A DNA stretch of 64,000 nt from Chryseobacterium daecheongense (lineage in GTDB: Bacteria; Bacteroidota; Bacteroidia; Flavobacteriales; Weeksellaceae), in contig CP115858.1 in the NCBI GenBank assembly GCA_027920525.1, positions 2,480,001-2,544,000 on the forward strand, read 5' to 3'. Both the position numbers and the translations under genes were made by a program. Shown in pieces: positions 22,666 to 31,498 of the stretch (positions are counted from its first letter, which is position 1; every line of letters starts with the position of its first letter). Under the pieces are notes generated by a model that saw only the letters and a list, made by a program, of their open reading frames with translations, made no database searches and was not told the DNA's origin.

Positions 22666-25479
22666 TTAAATTACAATATTCACAATTCTGTGAGGGACTA
22701 CAATGATTTTTTTCGGGGTTTTTCCTTCCAAAATCTGTTGCATTTTGGGGTCATTAATCACCAAATCTTCTACTTGCGCGGGTGATAATTGAGCAGATAG
22801 GGATAATTTGAACCTCATTTTACCATTTACACTCACCGGATATTCAATTTCATCTTCTACTAAATATGATTCTATTAATTCAGGGAATTTTTCAAATTCA
22901 ATAGAATCGGTATGTCCTAACAAACTCCAAAGCTCTTCACAAATATGTGGTGCATAAGGAGAAATGATAACGGCTAACGGCTCAAGAATATTGCGTTTGT
23001 TGCATTTTATTTTTTGTAATTCATTTACAGCGATCATAAATGAAGATACAGAGGTATTGAAAGAGAAGTTTTCGATATCGTAAACCACCTTCTTTATTAA
23101 AGTATGCAGAACTTTATATTCTGCTTTTGTCGGTTCTTCATCAGAAACTTCAAATACATCTCCGTTAAAATAAAGGTTCCAGAATTTTTTAAGGAATCCG
23201 TACACTCCACTTAGTCCCTGGGTATTCCATGGTTTCGATTGTTCCAATGGTCCTAAGAACATTTCATATAATCTTAATCCGTCCGCTCCATATTCTGCAC
23301 AGATATCATCCGGATTTACGACATTATATTTAGACTTGGACATCTTCTCTACCTCGCGATCTGTAATATACTTTCCGTCTTCCAAAATAAATTCAGCATC
23401 AGCATAGTCGGGTCTCCATTGTTTGAATGCTTCAGTATCCAATTCATCAGATGTTCCTTTTAATAAGGATACATCCACATGAATCTTCTGTGTTTTATAT
23501 TGAGTTGCCAATGATTTGGAAACATACTGATTTGTTCCTTCTACCCTGTACACAAATGCACTCATTCCCAAAATCATCCCTTGATTGATCAACTTTTGGA
23601 AAGGCTCATCCTGACTGATGTATCCTCTGTCCTTTAGGAACATATTCCAAAAACGGGAATACAGCAAGTGACCTGTTGCATGTTCACTTCCTCCTATATA
23701 TAGGTCTACCTGTCCCCAATAATCAGTGATATCTTTTTTAGCAAAAACTTCTTCATTATGAGGATCCATATATCTTAAGAAGTACCATGAGCTTCCAGCC
23801 CAACCAGGCATGGTGGACAACTCTAATGGAAATACATTAACCTCATTGATTAATTCTGTAGCTACAACTTTTTGATTTGTCTCATCCCACGCAAAAAACT
23901 TAGCGTTTCCTAATGGAGGATCCCCGTCTTCTGTTGGTAAATATTTTTCAACTTCGGGAAGCTCCAAAGGCAAAGAAGACATTGGTAAAGTATATGGCAT
24001 TCCATCCTTATAATATATAGGAACCGGTTCACCCCAATAACGCTGTCTTGAGAAAATAGCATCACGCTGTCTGTAATTTGTAGTTCCATGACCGATATTA
24101 CGCTTCTCAACTTCGGCAATCATTTTTGCTTTAGCCTCATCGTAAGATAATCCATTCAGGAAATCTGAATTAACACAAACGCTGGTCTTAGAGTCAAAAG
24201 ATTTTTCCTGAACATCTTCATCGGTCTCAACAACCTTTTTAATTTCAAGATTAAACTTCTTTGCAAATCTGTGATCACGTTCATCGTGAGCAGGTACTGC
24301 CATAACAGCTCCTGTTCCATATCCCATCAATACATAATCTGAGATATAAATCGGCATCTTCTCATTGCTGAAAGGATTGATTGCATAACTTCCGGTAAAT
24401 GCACCACTCACGTTTTTTACATCAGACATTCTATCCCTCTCTGTTTTCTTAGAAGTCTCTTCTATGTAAGCATCAACTTCAGCCTTCTGAGCAGCCGTAG
24501 TAATGGTATCAACTAATGGGTTTTCCGGCGCAAGTACCATAAAAGTCGCTCCGAAAATAGTATCAGGTCTTGTGGTGAAAACCTCGATCTTTTCGTCGTG
24601 ATTCTCAACATTGAATTTAACCTGCGCTCCCTGTGATTTTCCAATCCAGTATTCCTGCGAATCTTTTAAAGGTTGTGGCCAGTCTATTGTATTTAATCCC
24701 TCAAGTAATCTCTCAGAGTATGCGGAAATCCTCATACTCCATTGCATCATCTTTTTCTGAAATACTGGAAAACCTCCTCTTTCAGACTTCCCATCTTTTA
24801 CTTCATCATTGGCTAATACTGTTCCAAGAGCAGGACACCAGTTAACCGTCGTTTCAGCTCTGTAAGCCAGACGATAATTTAATAAGATATCTTCCTTATC
24901 AATATCTGAAGCATTCTTCCACTCTTCTGCCGTGAAATCAAGTTCGTCATTTTGATTTGCATTTAAACCTTGTGTCCCTTTTTCTTCAAAATGCTGAATC
25001 AGCGTTTCTATAGGCTCTGCTTTATCGGTATCTTTATTGTACCACGAATGGAACAACTGGATAAAGATCCATTGTGTCCACTTATAATAGGAAGCATTTG
25101 AAGTTCTCACTTCCCTGCTCCAGTCAAATGAAAAACCAATTTTTCTTAATTGTTCTTCATACCTGTTAATGTTTTGTTCAGTAGTAATAGCAGGATGCTG
25201 TCCTGTTTGAATAGCATACTGTTCAGCAGGAAGTCCAAAGCTGTCATAACCAACCGGGTGAAGCACATTAAATCCCTGATGTCTTTTATACCTTGCATAA
25301 ATATCAGATGCAATATATCCAAGAGGATGTCCTACGTGTAATCCTGCTCCTGATGGATAAGGAAACATATCGAGAACATAAAATTTGGGTTTATCTGTTG
25401 TATCGGAAGTTTTGTATGTCTGCTTTTCTTCCCAGTATTTCTGCCACTTTTTTTCTATCTGCTGATGATCGTAAAACAC
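22666..25479 (-). CDS. leuS: Leucine--tRNA ligase
   Basis: A 937-residue class I synthetase. The HIGH motif appears as HVGHPLGY within MFPYPSGAGLHVGHPLGY near residues 38-55. The CP1 editing domain is present, with TTRPDTIFGATFMV and YGTGAVMAVPAHDERD. The KMSKS motif is EKMSKSKYN near 713. The C-terminal anticodon-binding domain and the flexible tail (KTPKKIIVVPHRIVNIVI) are intact. It charges tRNA-Leu and edits mischarged products. The gene has its own promoter and a hairpin at the very start of its leader. Confidence 0.97.
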   Translation of the reverse strand: MFYDHQQIEKKWQKYWEEKQTYKTSDTTDKPKFYVLDMFPYPSGAGLHVGHPLGYIASDIYARYKRHQGFNVLHPVGYDSFGLPAEQYAIQTGQHPAITTEQNINRYEEQLRKIGFSFDWSREVRTSNASYYKWTQWIFIQLFHSWYNKDTDKAEPIETLIQHFEEKGTQGLNANQNDELDFTAEEWKNASDIDKEDILLNYRLAYRAETTVNWCPALGTVLANDEVKDGKSERGGFPVFQKKMMQWSMRISAYSERLLEGLNTIDWPQPLKDSQEYWIGKSQGAQVKFNVENHDEKIEVFTTRPDTIFGATFMVLAPENPLVDTITTAAQKAEVDAYIEETSKKTERDRMSDVKNVSGAFTGSYAINPFSNEKMPIYISDYVLMGYGTGAVMAVPAHDERDHRFAKKFNLEIKKVVETDEDVQEKSFDSKTSVCVNSDFLNGLSYDEAKAKMIAEVEKRNIGHGTTNYRQRDAIFSRQRYWGEPVPIYYKDGMPYTLPMSSLPLELPEVEKYLPTEDGDPPLGNAKFFAWDETNQKVVATELINEVNVFPLELSTMPGWAGSSWYFLRYMDPHNEEVFAKKDITDYWGQVDLYIGGSEHATGHLLYSRFWNMFLKDRGYISQDEPFQKLINQGMILGMSAFVYRVEGTNQYVSKSLATQYKTQKIHVDVSLLKGTSDELDTEAFKQWRPDYADAEFILEDGKYITDREVEKMSKSKYNVVNPDDICAEYGADGLRLYEMFLGPLEQSKPWNTQGLSGVYGFLKKFWNLYFNGDVFEVSDEEPTKAEYKVLHTLIKKVVYDIENFSFNTSVSSFMIAVNELQKIKCNKRNILEPLAVIISPYAPHICEELWSLLGHTDSIEFEKFPELIESYLVEDEIEYPVSVNGKMRFKLSLSAQLSPAQVEDLVINDPKMQQILEGKTPKKIIVVPHRIVNIVI

Positions 25480-25507
25480 TTTATGTATAGATTTTATTTA
25501 AAATTAA

Positions 25508-25538
25508 TCTTCAAAAAATTTGAAGAGGTACAAAAATA
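25508..25538 (-). promoter_or_regulatory. leuS -7 box followed by a hairpin at the 5' end of the transcript
   Basis: TATTTTTG on the minus strand (25531-25538) is a -7 box. TCTTCAAA (25508-25515) and TTTGAAGA (25519-25526) form an 8-bp stem with a three-base loop, starting near the predicted first transcribed base. No T run follows, so it is not a terminator. Confidence 0.5.
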
Positions 25539-25596
25539 AAGATTTTAAAAGAAATAGAACTTTAATTTTTAATTAATTAGCATACTTTGATTTAAA

Positions 25597-25623
25597 CAAA
25601 AAAATCTCATCCGAAGATGAGAT
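25597..25623 (-). terminator. Terminator of the lipocalin-like gene with a UUCG tetraloop
   Basis: On the minus strand ATCTCATC-TTCG-GATGAGAT is followed by seven T. The stem is perfect and the loop is the extra-stable UUCG type. Confidence 0.85.
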
Positions 25624-25653
25624 CTGTATTCTTTATTTTCAACCTTATATATA

Positions 25654-26121
25654 TTACTGAGGAATTCTCTTTAGTGTATATGTGGTAGACTTGTATAGAT
25701 TAGGATCTGTAGTATCTTCAATGGTAAGATTCAGCGTCGTATCAGTGAGTGTAGTTACTTTTCCTTTGTCCGGAACTACTGTACCCTGATACTTGATTTC
25801 AATCCTCTTATCACTTGTACTATAGGTATAGGTAAAATTTCGGTCTGAAACAGTACTACATATTGCAGGGGTTCCTATTTCATCCTTATCGGTTCTTTTT
25901 CCGGTATTTCCTTCATTGAACAACCATCTTGATTCTTTCTGGCAAGTGGTAAAAGTAATTTCATCTGAAACCCCGGATCCGTTTGCCGGAATAGTGGTAA
26001 TCACTTCTTTAACAGGTTGCCAAAGTCCGTTAATTGGAAATACCTGTTGAGTATCGTCGTCCTTACATCCGGTTGCTACTAATAATGATAAACCTGCAAA
26101 TAGTAATGCTAATTTCTTCAT
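25654..26121 (-). CDS. Lipocalin-like lipoprotein
   Basis: A 155-residue lipoprotein with lipobox ATGC (Cys near residue 19), followed by KDDDT. The mature domain has alternating beta strands (NGLWQPVKEVITTI, ESRWLFNEG, KRIEIKYQGTVV, TTYTLKRI) that resemble small lipocalin-like barrels common in Chryseobacterium. Two cysteines, near residues 60 and 88, could form a disulfide. The fold assignment is by pattern only; the ligand is unknown. It is monocistronic. Confidence 0.7.
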   Translation of the reverse strand: MKKLALLFAGLSLLVATGCKDDDTQQVFPINGLWQPVKEVITTIPANGSGVSDEITFTTCQKESRWLFNEGNTGKRTDKDEIGTPAICSTVSDRNFTYTYSTSDKRIEIKYQGTVVPDKGKVTTLTDTTLNLTIEDTTDPNLYKSTTYTLKRIPQ

Positions 26122-26246
26122 GTATCAAATTTTTCAAGGCCTAAAATTATGATTTTTTTTAAATACTCTGTCATTTTTTTTAGGTTTTGCAATTATAATT
26201 TTCATTTTCTTAAAATTCCTTCAATAAAACAGATATTTTAAAACCT

Positions 26247-26254
26247 TATATTTG
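26247..26254 (+). promoter_or_regulatory. -7 box upstream of the GT2 gene
   Basis: TATATTTG followed by CA, ending 13 bp before the ATG at 26268. Confidence 0.6.
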
Positions 26255-26267
26255 CATAAAAACACGT

Positions 26268-27020
26268 ATGCCCGAGGTTTCCATAATCACTCCATGCTAT
26301 AATTCTTCCAGATTTCTGGAAGAGACCATTCATTCTGTAATGAGCCAAACTTTTACAGACTGGGAGTGGCTAATCACTGATGACAAGTCTTTCGATAATT
26401 CTGTGGATATAATCCGTAAGGTAAATGATCCAAGAATAAAGTTATCTGTTGCGGAAAAAAATGGAGGTGCAGGACATGCTCGAAATTTATCTCTTGAAAA
26501 AGCAACCGGAAGATTTATTACTTTTCTGGATGCCGATGACTACTGGGAGCCTGATTTTTTAGAAGAGATGATCAGCTTCATGAAGCGCGAAAATGCTGAA
26601 ATTGCCTATTCCAATTATGCGAGATGCAATGAACAGCTTATTCCTCAGATTGAAGATTTCAAAGCAGACAAGGAAGTAACTTTTGACAATTTACTGAAAA
26701 CATGTCGATTATCCCTCCTATCATCGATGTATGATTCCCAGAGGGTAGGCAAAGAATACTTTCCGGAAGGCAGCAAACGGGAAGATCATGTTATGTGGCT
26801 CAATTTACTAAAGAAAATTCCTGTGGGAAAACCCCTTCCAAAAACTATGGCAAAATACAGGATGCATTCAACGAGTGTTTCCAGAAAAAAACAGCATATC
26901 GTAAAAGATCAGTACCTTGTGTACAAAGATTTCATGAAGTTTTCTACGTTAAAGTCTCTATATTATACTGCCAACTGGGCGTTGAACGGGTTTATGAAAT
27001 ATTCTAAAATTTTTAATTAA
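26268..27020 (+). CDS. Glycosyltransferase family 2
   Basis: A 250-residue GT-A enzyme. The N terminus is VSIITPCYNSSRFLEETIHS, with the nucleotide-binding Asp in ITDDKSFD. The DxD-type metal site is FLDADDYW near residues 86-93. The acceptor region contains SKREDHVMWLNLL (the ED motif). The C-terminal 40 residues carry aromatic and basic residues, consistent with peripheral membrane binding. The donor and acceptor are not predictable. Its stop overlaps the next ATG (TAATG), so it is coupled to the unknown helical protein. Confidence 0.92.
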   Translation: MPEVSIITPCYNSSRFLEETIHSVMSQTFTDWEWLITDDKSFDNSVDIIRKVNDPRIKLSVAEKNGGAGHARNLSLEKATGRFITFLDADDYWEPDFLEEMISFMKRENAEIAYSNYARCNEQLIPQIEDFKADKEVTFDNLLKTCRLSLLSSMYDSQRVGKEYFPEGSKREDHVMWLNLLKKIPVGKPLPKTMAKYRMHSTSVSRKKQHIVKDQYLVYKDFMKFSTLKSLYYTANWALNGFMKYSKIFN

Positions 27021-27646
27021 TGGAGTATTCAAAAGAATTCAAAGCAGCACTGAGTAATTTCTCTTCTATAGAAAAAGACCGTTTGATCTTCAGACTTCTT
27101 AAAAAAGACAAGCTCCTTTCTAAAAAACTATATTTTGAGTTAATTGATACAGAAACAACGGATCAGAAAAGATCCCAGATGGAAGATATCATTGAAGAAA
27201 AAGTTCTTTTCGCATCTAAATATATTACTAATCCAAAATATTTCCTGGTTCTTATTAGAAAAATAAGCGCTGAAATAACTGAACACATAAAAGTTACTAC
27301 CGATAAATTCGGTGAAGTATCACTTCACCTGTTTCTCATCAACAGAATTTTAGACCAAAATTCTCAGCTCAACCATCAAAGGTTCGATGCTGTATATAAG
27401 CTTTACATTTATATAATCAATAAAGCAATAAAGGTGCTTCTTACTATACAAAAGCTTGATGAAGATTACTGGATTGAGTTCGATGAGCAATTGAGTGAAC
27501 TGGAAGATAAAATTCAAAATAACCGCTACCTACAGAAACTTTGTATCAATAATAGTTTTGATATTAGATGGCTTAAATCTGACCGTATTCCTGAAAATCT
27601 GGATTTAATCATTAAAGAGATCAAAAGCCAGGGATTCTTAAAATAA
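27020..27646 (+). CDS. Helical protein of unknown function
   Basis: A 208-residue soluble protein with no signal peptide or membrane segment. It is rich in Lys, Glu, Leu and Ile and predicted all-helical: ALSNFSSIEKDRLIFRLLKK at the start, KLYIYIINKAIKVLLTIQKL in the middle. I do not recognise a named family. It starts at the stop of the GT2 gene and its last 9 bp overlap the 3' end of waaA on the opposite strand. Antisense overlap with waaA transcripts is therefore expected. Confidence 0.75.
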   Translation: MEYSKEFKAALSNFSSIEKDRLIFRLLKKDKLLSKKLYFELIDTETTDQKRSQMEDIIEEKVLFASKYITNPKYFLVLIRKISAEITEHIKVTTDKFGEVSLHLFLINRILDQNSQLNHQRFDAVYKLYIYIINKAIKVLLTIQKLDEDYWIEFDEQLSELEDKIQNNRYLQKLCINNSFDIRWLKSDRIPENLDLIIKEIKSQGFLK

Positions 27647-28876
27647 TGTCATCTTTTCAATAATAAGCTCCGAAGAATCGGGTTTATCATCTACAAATTT
27701 TCTGGCACTTTGAGACATATCTTCAATTACCTCTTCATTATGGGTTAAAAAAAGAATAAAATCCGCAGCCAAATATTCGGTTTCAAAAGATTTGCCTCCA
27801 TCTGCTGAAATCAGTTCATCTGCTTCAGGGTTTTTTCTGTAGTGGTTTCCGAAAACAACAGGAACACCAAAAGCCGCCGCTTCAAGAATATTATGAAGAC
27901 CTGCATCATGAAACCCACCTCCCACTACGGCAATATCAGCATAAGAATATAATTTTGATAGCAGCCCGATGCTATCAATAATCAACAGCTGAGGATTGAA
28001 AGCCGAAAATCCGGAATCAGAAATCTCACTGTACAATAAGGCATTGGGAAACATCTGCTTTAAGTTCTGGACTCTTTTTAAATCATGAGGAGCAATAATA
28101 ATTTTCACATCCTGATTCATTACAGAAACCAGCTCTGCAATTTTTTCTTCAGCATGCCACGAACTTCCGAAAACAATGGTTTTTTGATCTCCTGTAAAGT
28201 CTTTGATAAATTTTACATGATGATCCCTGCTCCTAAGTTGCTTAACCCTGTCAAACCTTGTATCTCCTGTTATAGAAGATTTTACCAATCCTATACTTTT
28301 AGCCAGAGCGTAGGAAAATTCAGTCTGATGAAAAAACCAATCAACGTTTGACTGAAGCTGTTTAACAAACCATTTCCCGTAAGATGTAAAAAATGATTGC
28401 CTTTCATAGAACAGTGCAGAAATCACATAAATTCTGGCATTCCTTTTTTTTAGTTCAGCTAAAAGATTATACCAATAATCATATTTAACCGTAAAGAATA
28501 GTTCAGGGCTGAACTGTGCAACAAACTCGCTTACAGATTTTTTTGTATCAAAAGGAAGATAGCAAACAACATCAGCGATATGTTTTTTCCTGATAACATT
28601 TTCATATCCTGAAGGTGAAAAAAATGTAATCAGAATTTTATGTTGTGGAAAAATCTCTTTCAGCCTTTCAAGAACGGGAAGCCCCTGCTCATATTCCCCC
28701 AGACTTGCTGCGTGCATCCAGATTACCTTATCCGTTTTTGAAAATGAAGATTTTACAAGTAATAAAGAATGTTTTCGTCCCTCAATTCCTTTTTTAGTTT
28801 TCTCATTGAACAACGAAAATACTTTCATTCCGAAAATGAGGATATTAATTAGTATGTTATAAATAAAAGACATCAT
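27638..28876 (-). CDS. waaA: 3-deoxy-D-manno-octulosonic acid transferase
   Basis: A 412-residue KdtA/WaaA. The N-terminal membrane anchor (about 2-20) precedes the family block VIWMHAASLGEYEQGLPVLE, with the catalytic Glu. Later come TGDTRFDRVKQL and the nucleotide-sugar-binding region IAVVGGGFHDAGLHNILEAA with its Glu. It transfers Kdo from CMP-Kdo to lipid A on the inner face of the inner membrane. The ATG abuts the stop of the cupin gene. It ends the run that begins at the O-methyltransferase gene. Confidence 0.95.
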   Translation of the reverse strand: MMSFIYNILINILIFGMKVFSLFNEKTKKGIEGRKHSLLLVKSSFSKTDKVIWMHAASLGEYEQGLPVLERLKEIFPQHKILITFFSPSGYENVIRKKHIADVVCYLPFDTKKSVSEFVAQFSPELFFTVKYDYWYNLLAELKKRNARIYVISALFYERQSFFTSYGKWFVKQLQSNVDWFFHQTEFSYALAKSIGLVKSSITGDTRFDRVKQLRSRDHHVKFIKDFTGDQKTIVFGSSWHAEEKIAELVSVMNQDVKIIIAPHDLKRVQNLKQMFPNALLYSEISDSGFSAFNPQLLIIDSIGLLSKLYSYADIAVVGGGFHDAGLHNILEAAAFGVPVVFGNHYRKNPEADELISADGGKSFETEYLAADFILFLTHNEEVIEDMSQSARKFVDDKPDSSELIIEKMTLF

Positions 28877-29221
28877 CTATTTTTCAATTTCAACCCGGTC
28901 ATTATTTGTTGAAGGACAAGAGATCACTAAAAACTCAAGTTCTTCTTCTGTATCATTAAAAATATAATGTTGCGCTTTCGGCTCAATAGAAATACTTTCA
29001 CCCGCTTTTATAAAAAACTTTTCCTGATCAATTTCAAATGAAGCCTCTCCCTTAAGAATATAAAAGAATTGGCTAGCTCTATTATGAAAATGAAGTTTTT
29101 CAGAGGTTCCCGAAGGCATTTTTTCCTGCTTTACAGAAAGCTCCTGGGTATCCTTCAGTACCCAGCTATCACAATGCTCTCCCCATATATAGTGATCAGA
29201 ATTATTTTTGGATTTTATCAT
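28877..29221 (-). CDS. Cupin-domain protein
   Basis: A 114-residue single-domain cupin. Metal-binding residues appear in LHFHNRASQFFYILKGEASFE (His, His and Glu-equivalent positions) and the second cupin motif AQHYIFNDTEEELEFLVISCP supplies the last His. Such small cupins bind metal and sugars or small ligands. It overlaps DUF1648 by 20 bp upstream and abuts waaA downstream, so it is co-translated with both. No specific ligand can be assigned. Confidence 0.87.
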   Translation of the reverse strand: MIKSKNNSDHYIWGEHCDSWVLKDTQELSVKQEKMPSGTSEKLHFHNRASQFFYILKGEASFEIDQEKFFIKAGESISIEPKAQHYIFNDTEEELEFLVISCPSTNNDRVEIEK

Positions 29222-29669
29222 ATTTTCCTTTTTTAAACATTACAAATATGTTTGTCCCTATTACAAGGATCATCAAGCCTAAAAAAACGAAAAACATATT
29301 ACCCAAAGTACTTGTTCTGTTTTCAGCTATCCAAACGGTTTCTAAAAGAGTATACCCAAACAACAATAGCAGAGGTAGCAGAATACTGTATGCAAAAAGC
29401 TCTAAAGATTTTTTATTTCGGAAGTGATCCGGAATAGTAAGCATGGGAGAGTTGGGATCTCTGGTAACCGCAAAAAGAATAAAAGATAAGAAGGTAGCAA
29501 TAGAAGATAAAATCCAAATTGTCCTTTTATGATCGTAACCGTCAATTCTTCCGTTAACCATAAAATGAGTAGGAATAATTTCCGGTAATTCTGCATATTT
29601 CCATCCGGTAAAAATCCAAATTGAAATAAGCAAGAGAATATTTACAATGAGTAATGGTTTACCAGACAT
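29202..29669 (-). CDS. DUF1648 membrane protein
   Basis: A 155-residue protein with four hydrophobic segments (about 5-22, 48-65, 90-112, 122-143). The N-terminal pattern LPEIIPTHFMVNGRIDGY is the DUF1648 signature, found in Bacillus SdpI-like immunity and related membrane proteins. Here only DUF1648 and following helices are seen. The 3' end overlaps the cupin gene by 20 bp. Function is not known. Confidence 0.85.
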   Translation of the reverse strand: MSGKPLLIVNILLLISIWIFTGWKYAELPEIIPTHFMVNGRIDGYDHKRTIWILSSIATFLSFILFAVTRDPNSPMLTIPDHFRNKKSLELFAYSILLPLLLLFGYTLLETVWIAENRTSTLGNMFFVFLGLMILVIGTNIFVMFKKGKYDKIQK

Positions 29670-29679
29670 GCTTCGGTTA

Positions 29680-30399
29680 TTACAAAACTTTTTTAATCAC
29701 TCTTAATTTATGGGTATGACTGTTCAATTCCTTATTGAAAATTCCGGAGGAATCAAGGGTGTCAATTCTTACCTTACCAGAGGCATGAATGATCTTCTGA
29801 TTTTCTAACATAATTCCAACGTGAATAATTTTCCCTTCGGCATTTTCAAAGAATGCCAGGTCTCCGGGCTGACTTTCCTCAACAAAGGTTAAAGGTTCCC
29901 CCACCTCTGCCTGCTGATAGGTATCTCTCGGAAGCTTGATGTCGTGAACTTTATACACCAATTGTGTAAAGCCTGAACAATCTACCGCAAAAAAGCTTTT
30001 TCCTCCCCATAAATAAGGAACATTAAGAAATTCTTTTGCCGTTAAAGCAATGCTTTCCCGAATATCATGACTTCTCCTTGAAGCCACAGCCGGAAATTCA
30101 ACTTCTGATCCCATAGAAAGCAATGTTTTACCATCATTCATCAATACAGAGGAGAAATCTTCCGTAATCAGAGTAACTTTTCTCTTTTCAAGTTCTTCGT
30201 CTGATACCGGTTTTATCTGTTTAGTATCCATCCATCCTTCATAGCCATCATAATGCATTTTTATTTTGGTCCAGTTTTTATTCACTTCCAAAATATCAGC
30301 ACTTTCACCAAACAATATTTCTGTTACAATCTCTGCTTTGTCCGAGTTTTCTGCACGGACAGGAGCTACAGTAACAATACAGATTCCTTTATTCATCAA
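29680..30399 (-). CDS. C40 (NlpC/P60) peptidase with N-terminal SH3-like region
   Basis: A 239-residue protein. Residues 5-65 form an SH3b-like domain (VAPVRAENSDKAEIVTEILFGE, WTKIKMHYDGYEGWMD). The C-terminal NlpC/P60 domain has the catalytic Cys in AVDCSGFTQLVYK near residue 140, His in IIHVGIMLE, and a third His in IIHASGKVRID. There is no signal peptide, so it is probably cytoplasmic. That fits the YkfC type, which cleaves gamma-D-Glu-L-diamino acid bonds during murein-peptide recycling. A second start Met is at residue 2. Confidence 0.9.
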   Translation of the reverse strand: MMNKGICIVTVAPVRAENSDKAEIVTEILFGESADILEVNKNWTKIKMHYDGYEGWMDTKQIKPVSDEELEKRKVTLITEDFSSVLMNDGKTLLSMGSEVEFPAVASRRSHDIRESIALTAKEFLNVPYLWGGKSFFAVDCSGFTQLVYKVHDIKLPRDTYQQAEVGEPLTFVEESQPGDLAFFENAEGKIIHVGIMLENQKIIHASGKVRIDTLDSSGIFNKELNSHTHKLRVIKKVL

Positions 30400-30465
30400 C
30401 TTTCTTTATATATTAAATGACTAAGGATTTGAAAATTAAAAAATTTAAATTTCAAACCTCTCTAT

Positions 30466-31113
30466 TTACTTCCTTCGAAGGAAATTAACCCCATCACGCA
30501 AAGGTAAAATAAGATTTTCAAAATCTTCATCTTTTGCAATCAAATCATTTAATTCTTTAATGACCTCGGTAGATCTTTGTTTTGGGTTTTCTTCCAATAC
30601 TTTACCGTACCATAGAACATTATCAAACAATACCACTGATCCGGATTGGGTATGGGGTTTTATTAATCTGAAATATTCTGCATAATTATCCTTATCTGCA
30701 TCGATAAAAACAAGATCAAAAATCTCATTTGTTTCTTTTAAGAAGTCTTTTGCATCCTGAAGTTTAAAATAGATCTGCTCCGAAAATTCACTTTCAGAAA
30801 AATACTTTCTTGGAAGGTAAGCCAGGTCTTCATTAACATCCAATGTTGTAATTTTTCCTTCTTTGGATAAGCCCGTAGCTAAACAAAGGGTGGCATATCC
30901 CGTAAAAGTTCCTATTTCAAGAATATTTACTGGCCGCAGCATCTGGGAAATAATCGTTAAAAGCCTTCCCTGCTGATAACCGGATATCATATGCGGCTGT
31001 GTTGTTTTCTGGAAAGTTTCTTTTCTTAATCTCTTCAGAATTTCAGGTTCGGAAGAAGCGTGGGTCTCCAGATACCTATCCATTTCCGGGTTCTTTTCTT
31101 CAAAAAAACTCAT
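30466..31113 (-). CDS. Class I SAM-dependent O-methyltransferase
   Basis: A 215-residue enzyme of the catechol/caffeoyl-CoA type. The SAM-binding motif is NILEIGTFTGYATLCLA near residues 61-77, followed by ITTLDVNE. The metal-binding block is DLVFIDADKDNYAEYF and VVLFDNVLWYGKV. The substrate is not predictable. It is the first gene of the operon toward waaA, separated from the C40 peptidase by 66 bp. Confidence 0.93.
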   Translation of the reverse strand: MSFFEEKNPEMDRYLETHASSEPEILKRLRKETFQKTTQPHMISGYQQGRLLTIISQMLRPVNILEIGTFTGYATLCLATGLSKEGKITTLDVNEDLAYLPRKYFSESEFSEQIYFKLQDAKDFLKETNEIFDLVFIDADKDNYAEYFRLIKPHTQSGSVVLFDNVLWYGKVLEENPKQRSTEVIKELNDLIAKDEDFENLILPLRDGVNFLRRK

Positions 31114-31206
31114 GTTATCGATTTTTGTTATTCAAATTTAATTAAATAAAAGAAAAAATGGTGGTATTGTGGATAAAAGATACAATTTAATCATGGGAAA
31201 ATCACC

Positions 31207-31263
31207 CTGCTAAAATACCGTAAAAACACGGGTGTTTTAGCAGACTTGACATTAGTACCTTTG
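31207..31263 (+). promoter_or_regulatory. Inverted repeat over the -33 region of a small-gene promoter
   Basis: CTGCTAAAATACC (31207-31219) pairs with GGTGTTTTAGCAG (31231-31243) at 12 of 13 positions plus one G-U. TACCTTTG at 31256-31263 is a -7 box; its -33 region (TTTA at 31236-31239) lies in the right arm. No T run follows on either strand, so it resembles an operator. Confidence 0.55.
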
Positions 31264-31293
31264 CTAAGCAGCAAACGCAAAAACATCATAAAC

Positions 31294-31440
31294 ATGGAAA
31301 CAGAAGAAAGCCTAACTAAGAAAAAGAGAAAAGCTACAGGATCATTAGAGAATGTATCTTCTGAAAAAACTAAACGCAAATTATCCGATTCATTTATTAA
31401 GCGAATTATTTCATTATTGAAACAAGAAGAATTAGTTTGA
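31294..31440 (+). CDS. Small basic protein of unknown function
   Basis: A 48-residue protein. Nearly 30 percent of residues are Lys or Arg, with KKKRK near residue 10 and a second basic patch (KTKRK), then an amphipathic helix (SFIKRIISLLKQEELV). I start at the ATG at 31294; an upstream ATG at 31246 lies before the -7 box. The gene has a promoter with an inverted repeat and ends at a terminator. No family is recognised; a nucleic-acid-binding role is only suggested by composition. Confidence 0.6.
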   Translation: METEESLTKKKRKATGSLENVSSEKTKRKLSDSFIKRIISLLKQEELV

Positions 31441-31447
31441 TTAAAAT

Positions 31448-31478
31448 AATAAATCCCGAATTTCTCCGGGATTTATTT
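31448..31478. terminator. Bidirectional terminator
   Basis: AATAAATCCCG pairs with CGGGATTTATT around a short loop. It lies between the small basic gene (plus) and the OmpA-like gene (minus). Confidence 0.8.
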
Positions 31479-31498
31479 ATGTTTATGTATTTCAAGTA

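Noticed and set aside
29202..29669. SdpI-type immunity protein
   Set aside because: Only the DUF1648 part is recognisable and no toxin gene accompanies it; immunity cannot be claimed.
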